From Pedobacter endophyticus (GTDB taxonomy: Bacteria > Bacteroidota > Bacteroidia > Sphingobacteriales > Sphingobacteriaceae): a DNA stretch of 64,000 nucleotides. The number at the start of each line of letters is the position of its first letter. Within the stretch, counting starts at the first letter, position 1. Positions 17,572-25,558 of this stretch are shown here, piece by piece. The stretch lies in assembly GCF_015679185.1 (NCBI RefSeq), contig NZ_CP064939.1, positions 2,914,001 to 2,978,000 of the forward strand, written 5' to 3'. A program made the translations under genes and the position numbers. Below the pieces are notes generated by a model, which saw nothing but the letters and a program-made list of their open reading frames with translations, was not told where the DNA came from and did not search any database.

Positions 17572-18561
17572 TTAAAATCCTGCTGTTTTTAATTCATCAT
17601 TAATAAACTGAATTTCATCCGAAGTAAGCTTTACGTCGATAGCCTTGGCATTTTGAACCGATTGCTGCTTATTTCTGGCACCTACCAAGGCAATGGTAAT
17701 CCCCGGGCGCTCAATTGTCCAACGTAAAACCAGTTGCGATAAACTGGCGTTCTTTTCATCGGCCAAAGGTTTAATCCTGGCTAAAAAGGCATTTGTTCTT
17801 TCTATGCTTTCTGGTTTAAAAAACGGATTTCCTTTACGGTGGTCGCCTTCCTCAAAATGGTAATCAACGGTAATTTTGCCTGTTAACAAACCGCGTTCCA
17901 TTGGGCTGTAGGCTAAAACGGCCTTATTGTTTTCGATGCAATATGGAACGGTTTCCTTTTCTACACCGCGGTTTACCATGCTAAAAGGAATCTGGTTTGA
18001 TACGATTTCGATTGTTTCATTGGCTTTTTGCAACTGGTCAACGTTATAATTGCAAACACCGGCGTAGCGCACTTTTCCCTGCTCTACCAGGCGGGCAACC
18101 GCTTCAAAAGTTTCGTCTATTGGCGTTGTACTATCTGGCCAGTGAATTTGGTAAAGGTCGATATAATCTGTTCCTAATCGTTTCAACGATTGTTCGCATT
18201 CGTAAATCACGCTTTCTTTACCTGCATACTTATAAATATCGATATCCTTGCCGTTATTATCCTTACTTTTAAAGGCAAGATCGCCTTTTTCGAGGTCCCA
18301 GCGCATGCCGAATTTGGTTACCAGCTGAAGCTTGTCTCTGGAAATGTCCTTTATTGCATCGCCAACAATTTCCTCGCTTTCCCCCTGCCCGTAAATCGGT
18401 GCAGTGTCAATTGATGTTACGCCAAGATCATAACCTGCTTGTATGGCTTCAATGGCTTCATTTCTGTCGGTGCTTCCCCACATCCAGCCCCCGGCAGCCC
18501 AGGCGCCAAACGTAATTGCAGACATTTCAAGGTCTGAGTTTCCAATTTTTCTATATTCCAT
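17572..18561 (-). CDS. Aldo/keto reductase
   Basis: A 329-residue NADPH-dependent reductase with the AKR TIM barrel. The catalytic tetrad is visible: Asp and Tyr in IDTAPIYGQGESEEIVG near residue 52, Lys in LQLVTKFGMRW near residue 84, and His in YIDLYQIHWPDS near residue 138. The C-terminal cofactor segment reads GARNKQQSVQNAKAI. It is closest in pattern to the IolS/YhdN-like general stress group. The substrate is not predictable. It lies 75 bp upstream of the old-yellow-enzyme gene on the same strand. Confidence 0.92.
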   Translation of the reverse strand: MEYRKIGNSDLEMSAITFGAWAAGGWMWGSTDRNEAIEAIQAGYDLGVTSIDTAPIYGQGESEEIVGDAIKDISRDKLQLVTKFGMRWDLEKGDLAFKSKDNNGKDIDIYKYAGKESVIYECEQSLKRLGTDYIDLYQIHWPDSTTPIDETFEAVARLVEQGKVRYAGVCNYNVDQLQKANETIEIVSNQIPFSMVNRGVEKETVPYCIENNKAVLAYSPMERGLLTGKITVDYHFEEGDHRKGNPFFKPESIERTNAFLARIKPLADEKNASLSQLVLRWTIERPGITIALVGARNKQQSVQNAKAIDVKLTSDEIQFINDELKTAGF

Positions 18562-18890
18562 AATTATATGTTTAAGCTTTTATATATCGCATGTCTTGCG
18601 TGAAGCGAATAGACTAATCCATGCACAGCGATATGAATGCATGCCGATATACAAACATACAATCCAAGTATAAACGAAGTTTGGCAGCAGCGAATAATAT
18701 TTTAGATTTTACAAAGAGGTTATAATGTTAGTGGTTTCGTCTTGAATTAACGCCTGTTCGTCGAGTATTACAACTCGGTGGTATAAAGGTGGCAAAACGC
18801 TTGCAACGTTTATCGCTTGTTGGCGTCTTATCTACAAAAACAACAACAAAATATTACAGCAAATTAATTCACTATTAAATAAAAGAAATT
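18562..18890. other. Divergent intergenic region, no gene
   Basis: These 329 bp separate the minus-strand aldo/keto reductase from the plus-strand GIN-domain gene and must hold both promoters. I see AT-rich sequence and short dyads (ATGCATGC near 18640) but no ORF, RNA or clear -33/-7 pair. Confidence 0.4.
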
Positions 18891-19487
18891 ATGAAAACCT
18901 CAATCAAAACCTTAATCGCAACTTCATTAACAGCTATCGTTTTATCTACAGCTGTAATTGTACCAACCGTATCTGCAACTGAAATCGCTCCGATAAAAAA
19001 ATCAAAAGTAAGCAGCTTCAGAAAAATCTCTGTAAAAGGAAATGTAGAACTTACCATCGTTCAGGGCAGCAGATCAAGCGTTGCTTATGCCGACGATAAT
19101 TATGGCAGTGCAAAAGTGATGCAAGATGGCGACAACCTTAAAATCTCATCAACAAGCAACGAACTAACAAAGGTGGTTGTTTATGTAACTGACATCTTCC
19201 GCATTCAGGCTTCTGAAAACGCGCTTGTAAAAACCGACGGTAAATTAAACACACAGTTTCTTCAAATCTTTTTAAACGACAACGCCCATGCAGATATTGA
19301 TACTAAAACAGAAGGTTTGTACACCGTTATCGAAGACCATGCCGATTTAAAGTTAAGCGGTTCTACAAATGATCATACTTTAGTTATGGGTGACACACAA
19401 AAACTAACCATGGACAAGTTTGCCGCTTTAAAAACACATACCAACAGCCTCGAAAAAGCAATTGAAACTGTAGTTGTAGCTAAATAA
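18891..19487 (+). CDS. GIN-domain exported protein (DUF2807-like)
   Basis: A 198-residue protein. A signal peptide (about 1-29, ending VSA) is followed by a GIN domain whose start FRKISVKGNVELTIVQGS is diagnostic, then short beta-helix repeats (LKISSTSNELTKVVVYVTD). GIN domains were named putative auto-transporter adhesin heads, and in Bacteroidota they appear on small envelope proteins of unknown function. The protein is shorter than most family members (about 230-250) and lacks a lipobox, so it is probably periplasmic or secreted. It stands alone, with a hairpin downstream. Confidence 0.8.
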   Translation: MKTSIKTLIATSLTAIVLSTAVIVPTVSATEIAPIKKSKVSSFRKISVKGNVELTIVQGSRSSVAYADDNYGSAKVMQDGDNLKISSTSNELTKVVVYVTDIFRIQASENALVKTDGKLNTQFLQIFLNDNAHADIDTKTEGLYTVIEDHADLKLSGSTNDHTLVMGDTQKLTMDKFAALKTHTNSLEKAIETVVVAK

Positions 19488-19527
19488 CCGGCTAATTTGC
19501 ACCAATCATAACGCACATTTATCAACG

Positions 19528-19560
19528 AAGCGGCTTTCTGAAGAGATCAGAAAGCCGCTT
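19528..19560 (+). terminator. Hairpin downstream of the GIN-domain gene
   Basis: Perfect 14-bp stem (AAGCGGCTTTCTGA / TCAGAAAGCCGCTT) with a 5-nt loop, 40 bp after the stop codon. Only a weak T tract follows (CTGTTTAAT), so termination efficiency is uncertain. Confidence 0.75.
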
Positions 19561-19612
19561 CTGTTTAATACCAGTATGTGTAACTGTACGTTTATAAACA
19601 AAAACAATATTT

Positions 19613-19642
19613 TTTGGTTATTTTAAGCACCTACTAACTTTA
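19613..19642 (+). promoter_or_regulatory. Bacteroidota-type promoter for the alpha/beta hydrolase gene
   Basis: TTTG at 19613-19616, an 18-base spacer and TAACTTTA at 19635-19642, one mismatch from TAnnTTTG. The ATG at 19647 begins only four bases after the box, so the transcript would be leaderless or nearly so. Confidence 0.55.
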
Positions 19643-19646
19643 TTTC

Positions 19647-20633
19647 ATGAAAAAGATTTTCTTACTATTTACATGCTGCATTTTTATTTCAACGCAATTG
19701 CAGGCGCAAAAACTTGATACACTTTCTATTACATTAGAAAACGTTAAATATCCCTACCCTATCAAATATATGCCTATCAACACAGAAGGGCAGGATATTA
19801 AAATGGCGTACATGGATGTCGCCCCCGTTAAAGCGGCTAACGGCAAAACTGCAATCTTGTTTCACGGAAAAAACTTTGGTGGCTATTATTGGGGCAATGT
19901 AATTAAGGCGTTAACTGCTATTGGCTATCGTGTTATCGTTCCCGATCAAATTGGGTTTGGCAAATCGTCAAAACCGTTTATTCATTATAGTTTCCATCAA
20001 ATGGCCGCCTGGAATAAACAGTTACTGGATACACTGGGCGTTCAAAAGGCGGTAGTGCTGGGACATAGCATGGGCGGAATGCTGGCTACTCGCTTTGCGC
20101 TGATGTATCCTGATAAAACGGAAAAACTTTTGCTCGAAAATCCCATCGGTTTAGAGGATTATAAAACGTTTGTACCGTATGTTACCACTGAACAACAATA
20201 CAAAACTGAACTTAAAACTACTGCCGAAAGCGTAAGAAAATACTATCAATCATCGTATTTTACCTATTGGAAACCCGAATATGAGTATCTGGTGAGTGTA
20301 GCGGGCGGAGTAACACTGAGCGCAGATTACCCGCGGTGGGCCAAGGTAGCGGCTATGACTTTTACCATGATTTACGAACAGCCTGTGGTGTACGAATTTC
20401 AAAATATTAAAGTACCTACGGTATTATTTATTGGAAAGGAAGACAAAACCATCGTTGGCAAGGGGCTGCTATCGGCCGACCAGCAGGCAATACATGGGCA
20501 ATACAGGTTTTTGGGCAAACAGACGGCCGCGAAAATTCCCGGAGCCAAAATTATCGAATTCGACGCCTGCGGCCACATCCCGCATATAGAAGTTCCGACG
20601 GAGTTTTTACTCGCACTTACGGGTAGCCTCTAA
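19647..20633 (+). CDS. Exported alpha/beta hydrolase
   Basis: A 328-residue hydrolase with a signal peptide ending STQLQAQ (about residue 20). The oxyanion-hole motif FHGKNFGGYYW is near residue 72, the nucleophile elbow GHSMGGM near residue 138, an acid is likely in FIGKEDKTIVG near residue 270, and the catalytic His is in ACGHIPHIEVP near residue 309. The pattern resembles epoxide-hydrolase/haloperoxidase-like enzymes, but the substrate cannot be read from sequence. It is monocistronic, bounded by a promoter at 19613 and a bidirectional terminator at 20683. Confidence 0.88.
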   Translation: MKKIFLLFTCCIFISTQLQAQKLDTLSITLENVKYPYPIKYMPINTEGQDIKMAYMDVAPVKAANGKTAILFHGKNFGGYYWGNVIKALTAIGYRVIVPDQIGFGKSSKPFIHYSFHQMAAWNKQLLDTLGVQKAVVLGHSMGGMLATRFALMYPDKTEKLLLENPIGLEDYKTFVPYVTTEQQYKTELKTTAESVRKYYQSSYFTYWKPEYEYLVSVAGGVTLSADYPRWAKVAAMTFTMIYEQPVVYEFQNIKVPTVLFIGKEDKTIVGKGLLSADQQAIHGQYRFLGKQTAAKIPGAKIIEFDACGHIPHIEVPTEFLLALTGSL

Positions 20634-20682
20634 TAATTGCTCTTTCAATGCGGCTTGCACGCTCGTCAAAAAGTCATTAAAG

Positions 20683-20716
20683 CACAAAGCCCGAATTTTT
20701 AGATTCGGGCTTTGTG
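20683..20716. terminator. Bidirectional terminator
   Basis: A perfect 14-bp stem (CACAAAGCCCGAAT / ATTCGGGCTTTGTG) with a 6-nt loop, between the convergent hydrolase (+) and RNase E/G (-) genes. Confidence 0.85.
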
Positions 20717-20729
20717 GCAATGTTTTGAG

Positions 20730-22280
20730 TTATAATTTAATCTCTTCATCCTTTGAAGAGATGAAGTGAAACTCTGTTAAATGGTACGATGACTGCGCCT
20801 TAACCTTTATCCATTGGCCATATTTAAAAAACCAACGGCGTTGGAGGCTTAAAAAACCTTTGGTAATGTAAGCTTCAATGTAAGGATGGACGCAAAGCGT
20901 TACACCTTTTTCATTTTGCTCACGTAAAATATAATTAAGGTTATTCTCAATATCATCCATCAAAACGATACTCGCTTTAATTTCCCCGGTCCCATCGCAG
21001 GCGGGGCATTTCTCTACCGTAACAATATTCATTTCCGGACGAACACGTTGCCGGGTTATTTGCACCAAACCGAACTTGCTCGGCGGCAAGATGGTATGTT
21101 TAGCTCTATCCAACAACATCAGCTCACGCAAATAGTCGAATAGCATTTTACGGTTTGTTGCCTTGTGCATATCGATAAAATCGATTACCACAATGCCGCC
21201 CATGTCTCTCAATCGCAATTGACGGGCAATTTCTTTGGCCGCTTCTTTATTTACCTGTAAAGCATTTTCCTCTTGGTTTTCTTTACTGGCCGTGCGGTTT
21301 CCGCTGTTTACATCAATAACGTGCAGTGCTTCGGTGTGCTCTATAACCAGGTAAGCACCACCTGGCAAGTTTACCGTTTTACCAAAAGCATTTTTAATCT
21401 GCTTTTCTACGCCGAAGTGATCGAAAATCGGTTCTTTCTGTTTGTACAGCTTTACAATTTTCTCCATTTCTGGCGAAATATCGTGCACATAAGAACGAAT
21501 ATCATCGAACAACTCGGGGGTGTTCACGTAAACGTTTGTAAAATCAGGGTTCAGAATATCACGAATTAACGTTGATGATCTGTCCATTTCTCCCCACACC
21601 TTTCTGGAAGGTTCGGCGGTAGGCAGTTTTCTGGTGAAGTTTTCCCATTTGGCAATCAAATCCAACAGATCTTTTTGCATTTCGGCAACTCCACGGCCTT
21701 CAGAAACAGTTCTGATAATTACCCCAAAATTTTGAGGTTTAATACTTTCAATAATCTTCTTTAAGCGATTACGTTCGGTATTACTTTTTATTTTTTTTGA
21801 TACGGATATGGTATTGGAGAATGGCACCAGTACCACATACCTGCCGGCGATTGATAGGTCGGAACTTAAACGTGGCCCTTTTGTAGAAATTGGCTCTTTG
21901 GCAATTTGTACAGGTATGAGCATGTTTTTAGTAAGCACATCAGAAATTTTGCCTGCCTTGTTGATATCGGCTTCGAGCTTTAAATTTTCTAATAATGTGC
22001 CTGTACCCGAACCATTACGCTTAATCTTTGTTAGCTTAATTAAAGATTGTACTTGAGGCCCCAAATCGAAATAGTGCAAAAATGCATCTTTTTCATAACC
22101 TACATCCACAAACGCAGCATTCAGGCCGAGCATATTTTTCTTTATGCGTCCTAAATAAATGTCGCCTACGGCGTAGTTATTGTTAATTTGTTCTTTGTGA
22201 AGCTCAACAAGCTGCTTATCTTCAATCAACGCTATGGTAACTCCGGCAGGAGTCGAATTGATAATTAATTCTTTTACCAA
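20730..22280 (-). CDS. rng: Ribonuclease E/G family endoribonuclease
   Basis: A 516-residue RNase, close to the length of RNase G and lacking the long degradosome scaffold of RNase E. An S1-like RNA-binding domain (about 36-125; VGDIYLGRIKKNMLG) is followed by the RNase H-like and DNase I-like catalytic parts. LHVIDVNSG near residue 320 and GGIVVIDFIDM near residue 360 provide the Mg-binding aspartates. CPACDG near residue 435 is the zinc-link. It acts in mRNA turnover and 16S rRNA maturation. It follows HU, TPR and small-ribosomal-protein genes in the same direction. Confidence 0.92.
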   Translation of the reverse strand: MVKELIINSTPAGVTIALIEDKQLVELHKEQINNNYAVGDIYLGRIKKNMLGLNAAFVDVGYEKDAFLHYFDLGPQVQSLIKLTKIKRNGSGTGTLLENLKLEADINKAGKISDVLTKNMLIPVQIAKEPISTKGPRLSSDLSIAGRYVVLVPFSNTISVSKKIKSNTERNRLKKIIESIKPQNFGVIIRTVSEGRGVAEMQKDLLDLIAKWENFTRKLPTAEPSRKVWGEMDRSSTLIRDILNPDFTNVYVNTPELFDDIRSYVHDISPEMEKIVKLYKQKEPIFDHFGVEKQIKNAFGKTVNLPGGAYLVIEHTEALHVIDVNSGNRTASKENQEENALQVNKEAAKEIARQLRLRDMGGIVVIDFIDMHKATNRKMLFDYLRELMLLDRAKHTILPPSKFGLVQITRQRVRPEMNIVTVEKCPACDGTGEIKASIVLMDDIENNLNYILREQNEKGVTLCVHPYIEAYITKGFLSLQRRWFFKYGQWIKVKAQSSYHLTEFHFISSKDEEIKL

Positions 22281-22387
22281 CAGCTACAGATTTAAGGCTT
22301 TACGCCTATTAACAAATGGATAGTATACGAGAAAAAAAACTTGATATTGCCCCTGTAGATATGCGAATAAAAAAATCCATATAAATA

Positions 22388-22423
22388 CTTTAAACCTCAT
22401 AGTGTTTACCATGAGGTTTAAAG
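22388..22423 (-). terminator. Hairpin after the tiny ribosomal-type protein gene
   Basis: 13-bp perfect stem (CTTTAAACCTCAT / ATGAGGTTTAAAG) with a 10-nt loop, 22 bp beyond the stop of the 29-residue gene on the minus strand. A T-rich tract follows on that strand. It would separate this gene from the RNase E/G gene or attenuate read-through. Confidence 0.65.
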
Positions 22424-22444
22424 GGCTTCTATCAAAACAAGAAA

Positions 22445-22534
22445 TTATTTTTTCTTATGTCTGTTTTTTCTTAAACGTTTTTTACGTTTGTGGGTAGCCA
22501 TTTTATGTCTTTTTCTTTTTTTACCGCTTGGCAT
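22445..22534 (-). CDS. 29-residue basic ribosomal-type protein (AURKAIP1/COX24-like)
   Basis: A 29-codon gene, too short for most gene finders. It starts at the ATG complementary to 22532-22534 and encodes MPSGKKRKRHKMATHKRKKR plus a short basic tail with 18 Lys/Arg in total. The sequence matches the conserved Bacteroidota mini-protein annotated as an AURKAIP1/COX24-domain protein, related to mitochondrial mS38 and actinobacterial bS22, which sit on the small ribosomal subunit. Binding to rRNA is expected from composition. The neighbours HU and RNase E/G fit a nucleic-acid housekeeping cluster. Confidence 0.85.
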   Translation of the reverse strand: MPSGKKRKRHKMATHKRKKRLRKNRHKKK

Positions 22535-22570
22535 AGTTTTAAGTTTTAAATGTTTTTATTAATCTGTTAA

Positions 22571-23446
22571 TTAATTTTTATTCTTTAGTTCAGCCACTTT
22601 CTTATCAATAAAAGAAGATAAGGTTGGGTTGGCCGCTAATTTTTTGCTGGTTAAATAAGCATCAACTGCTTCTTTGTTTCTGCCTAAATTCTCATAAGCT
22701 GTGCCTAAATAGAAATAAGCTTCGGGCGTTGGTGCTTCGGCGATTACCGTTTTAAAACGTGGAATCGCTTTGTCAAACTGCCCCGATTTGATAGAAAACA
22801 ATCCCAAATTCATGTTTGCCTTAACATTTTCAGGTTCTTTAGCAACCACTTCGAGCAACATTGCAATACCTTGCATTGGTGCACCTAAACCGTTTACTAT
22901 GGTTACACCTAAGCCTGTTTTGGCCTCAATGTTTGTAGAATCTTTTTCTAACGCATTTTTGTAAGATGCATTGGCTTTCTGCAATAAAGCAGGTTGGGCC
23001 AGGCTATCTTGTGTACTTTCAAAAGCCTTTATAAACTGGTTACCCGCTGCCAACCATGTTTTTGATGATGGCTCGTTTTGTGCAACCACTTCTAAATAAA
23101 GTGCCGATGGAGTAATTTGCTCTACATCATCCCATTTTTGGGCTAATTGTTTTGCAAGTTCGGTTTTTTCAGTACCTGTAGCACCTTTGTAACTATTTTC
23201 TAAAGCAATAATATCAGTAGCTAAATTTTTATTCAGTACATTTTTTGCGGCAGTAGAGGTAGTTTCGATGCTCAAAACAGCAGAAGAAGCAGATTCGCCA
23301 CCGGCCATTTGACCGGTAGATGGCATTTTGCCGTTTTCTTCTGTTGGTTTTACCAAACCTTTAATGTCTCTTGTAAACAGGAAAGCAGCAAGCAATAAAA
23401 TCGCTCCAACGATGATGATTTGTTTTGACCTGATGCTGCTGTTCAT
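22571..23446 (-). CDS. TPR-repeat membrane-anchored protein
   Basis: A 291-residue protein with one N-terminal membrane helix (about residues 8-24, KQIIIVGAILLLAAFLF). A Ser/Gly/Thr-rich linker follows, then about four tetratricopeptide repeats toward the C-terminus. Clear ones are ENVKANMNLGLFSIKSGQFD (about 205-224) and PEAYFYLGTAYENLGRNKEA (about 240-260). The function is unknown. The gene lies 10 bp downstream of HU and 36 bp upstream of the mini ribosomal gene, so it is in one transcription unit with them. Confidence 0.8.
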   Translation of the reverse strand: MNSSIRSKQIIIVGAILLLAAFLFTRDIKGLVKPTEENGKMPSTGQMAGGESASSAVLSIETTSTAAKNVLNKNLATDIIALENSYKGATGTEKTELAKQLAQKWDDVEQITPSALYLEVVAQNEPSSKTWLAAGNQFIKAFESTQDSLAQPALLQKANASYKNALEKDSTNIEAKTGLGVTIVNGLGAPMQGIAMLLEVVAKEPENVKANMNLGLFSIKSGQFDKAIPRFKTVIAEAPTPEAYFYLGTAYENLGRNKEAVDAYLTSKKLAANPTLSSFIDKKVAELKNKN

Positions 23447-23456
23447 AAGATAAGAA

Positions 23457-23759
23457 TTAAGCTTCTACGCTAATTTTTTTTGTGTTGCTTTTAACTTTGT
23501 CAACAAATACTTTTGCTGGTTTAAAGCTAGGAACGAAATGTTCGGGGATAATTATTGCAGTGTTTTTGGAGATATTTCTCGCAGTTTTTTGCGCTCTCTT
23601 TTTAACAACAAAGCTTCCGAAGCCTCTAACGTATACATTTTCACCGCCAATCATGCTGGTTTTGATAACCTTGAAAAATGCCTCAACTGTTTCCTGTACA
23701 TCAACCTTCTCAATTCCGGTTTTTGTTGATATTTCTGAAATAATATCTGCCTTAGTCAT
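23457..23759 (-). CDS. HU-family DNA-binding protein
   Basis: A 100-residue nucleoid protein that bends DNA. The N-terminal helices (MTKADIISEISTKTGIEKVD) are followed by the beta-arm region GFGSFVVKKRAQKTARNIS and FVPSFKPAKVF, which carries the strand-intercalating turn. The C-terminal extension is short and basic. HU versus IHF cannot be told from this sequence; the conserved GRNPxTG arm sequence is replaced by ARNISKNTA, which is common in Bacteroidota paralogues. It is the first gene of the operon with the TPR protein. Confidence 0.92.
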   Translation of the reverse strand: MTKADIISEISTKTGIEKVDVQETVEAFFKVIKTSMIGGENVYVRGFGSFVVKKRAQKTARNISKNTAIIIPEHFVPSFKPAKVFVDKVKSNTKKISVEA

Positions 23760-23807
23760 ATTTATTTATATATTTTGTTTTTTAATATTATAACTGTTTT
23801 GGGGTTG

Positions 23808-23815
23808 CAAAAGTA
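23808..23815 (-). promoter_or_regulatory. -7 promoter box for the HU operon
   Basis: On the minus strand, TACTTTTG matches TAnnTTTG exactly, 49 bases upstream of the HU start. I see no clear TTTG -33 box at the standard spacing. Confidence 0.45.
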
Positions 23816-23923
23816 TTGCTTTTTAATGAGATAGGAAAATAAAAGATGATTTTTTTATTGCCGATGGTATCACCGGATTGCAAGTTTTTTTAAAAACCAA
23901 TTATTACGCCGTAATTTGCAGTG

Positions 23924-24985
23924 ATGACATTCCAAAATGAATTGATAAAGTGGTACCAGATCAACAAAAGAGATTTACCGTGGAGGCATACACAAGATGC
24001 GTATACCATCTGGTTATCAGAGGTTATACTGCAGCAAACGAGGGTTGAGCAAGGGCTGCCTTACTTCAATAAATTTTTAGCACACTTCCCAACGGTGAGC
24101 GACTTTGCCAGTGCAACTGAAACCGTGGTATTAAAGCTATGGCAGGGGCTTGGCTATTATTCGAGAGGAAGAAACATGCATGCAACTGCTAAATTTGTGG
24201 TAGAACACCATCGTGGAATCTTCCCAAATGTGCACGATGAGCTCATAAAGTTGAAGGGAATCGGCGAATATACAGCGGCGGCAATTTCGTCATTTTCGGC
24301 AGGCGAGCCCCGGGCGGTAGTTGATGGAAATGTATTTAGGGTACTGGCCCGGTATTTTGGTGTGGAAACGCCCATAAATTCTACCGCCGGAAAAAAGGAG
24401 TTCTTTTCATTGGCGAACGATCTGCTTGATAAAAACGATCCTGCGTTATACAATCAGGCGATAATGGAGTTCGGCGCAATGCAATGTAAGCCTAAATCGC
24501 CAAATTGCGGCATTTGCCCGCTGCAGATGGGCTGCCACGCCTTTAACAACAATCTGGTTGGGCACTTGCCCGTTAAGATCAAGAAAGCGCAACCCAGGCA
24601 TCGGTTTCTAAGTTATTTTGTTTGCAAGCACGACGATAATATCCTAATGAGAGAGCGACAGGCTGGGGATATTTGGCAGCATCTGTACGACTTCCCCAGC
24701 ATTGAAACAACCGAATTACCTAATTTGCTCGATGCCAGATTTATAACACATGTTAAACAAGTTTTCGGACCGGATGCCGAATTTGACCTTTTGAGCGTAA
24801 AAAAGCACTTACTAACACATCAAATTATCCACGTTCATTTTTTTGGATTAAAGAATTATATATTTAACTTTAATAAACAAAAGACACTTAAATGGGTTTC
24901 TTTAAGTAACTTAGATGAGTTACCGCAACCAAAAGTTATTCATGATTTTCTTCAGAACTACTTTTTAACAGATAAGGTGGAGTAA
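23924..24985 (+). CDS. mutY: A/G-specific adenine glycosylase MutY
   Basis: A 353-residue DNA-repair glycosylase that removes adenine opposite 8-oxoguanine. The catalytic Glu lies in SEVILQQTRVEQ near residue 34. The helix-hairpin-helix is LKGIGEYTAAAISSF near residue 108, followed by the catalytic Asp in AVVDGNVFRVLARYFG. A [4Fe-4S] site of spacing C-x6-C-x2-C-x5-C is in the segment with CGICPLQMGC near residue 190. A NUDIX-like C-terminal domain recognises oxoG. A GTG one codon upstream (23921) is possible; I prefer the ATG at 23924. Confidence 0.96.
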   Translation: MTFQNELIKWYQINKRDLPWRHTQDAYTIWLSEVILQQTRVEQGLPYFNKFLAHFPTVSDFASATETVVLKLWQGLGYYSRGRNMHATAKFVVEHHRGIFPNVHDELIKLKGIGEYTAAAISSFSAGEPRAVVDGNVFRVLARYFGVETPINSTAGKKEFFSLANDLLDKNDPALYNQAIMEFGAMQCKPKSPNCGICPLQMGCHAFNNNLVGHLPVKIKKAQPRHRFLSYFVCKHDDNILMRERQAGDIWQHLYDFPSIETTELPNLLDARFITHVKQVFGPDAEFDLLSVKKHLLTHQIIHVHFFGLKNYIFNFNKQKTLKWVSLSNLDELPQPKVIHDFLQNYFLTDKVE

Positions 24986-25041
24986 CTGACCATTTTAGCG
25001 AAGTTCATTTAAATAGACGAAACAACTAACCAAAAATATTT

Positions 25042-25485
25042 ATGTCGGGCATTAACAAAGTTATTTTAGTGGGCCATTTAGGTAAAGACCCCGAAGTGCG
25101 TCATTTAGAGGGTGGCGTTACCGTTGCGAGTTTTCCATTAGCCACATCAGAAACGTACAACAAGGATGGTAAAAGAGTAGAACAAACAGAATGGCATAAC
25201 ATTGTGCTATGGCGTGGCCTTGCCGAAGTGGCATCTAAGTACCTGCAAAAAGGTAAACTGGTATACATAGAAGGCAAGCTGCGAACCCGCTCTTTTGAAG
25301 ATAAAGAAAAAGTAAAAAAGTATGTTACCGAAATTGTTGCCGAAAACTTTACCATGTTGGGCAGAAAAAGCGATTTCGAAACAGGAGCCACCCCAGTCGC
25401 TCAGGTACAGCAAAATTCGGAGCAAAAGATTCATGATGAATTTACGATTAATCCATCAGACGAAAATGGCGATTTGCCTTTCTAA
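25042..25485 (+). CDS. ssb: Single-stranded DNA-binding protein
   Basis: A 147-residue OB-fold protein coating ssDNA during replication and repair. INKVILVGHLGKDPEVRHLE at the N-terminus, TEWHNIVLWRGLAEVA near residue 52 and LVYIEGKLRTRSFED near residue 72 are SSB signatures. The acidic tail ends DENGDLPF, which matches the partner-recruiting tip. It lies 56 bp after mutY on the same strand. Confidence 0.96.
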   Translation: MSGINKVILVGHLGKDPEVRHLEGGVTVASFPLATSETYNKDGKRVEQTEWHNIVLWRGLAEVASKYLQKGKLVYIEGKLRTRSFEDKEKVKKYVTEIVAENFTMLGRKSDFETGATPVAQVQQNSEQKIHDEFTINPSDENGDLPF

Positions 25486-25522
25486 TCGATTACTTTAATG
25501 AATAACCGTACTTCAAAACTTA

Positions 25523-25554
25523 AATAGTCCTGCTCGATTAAAAGCAGGACTATT
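25523..25554. terminator. Bidirectional terminator between ssb and glmS
   Basis: 12-bp stem (AATAGTCCTGCT / AGCAGGACTATT) with an 8-nt loop and T/A-rich flanks on both sides, between convergent genes. Confidence 0.85.
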
Positions 25555-25558
25555 TTAT

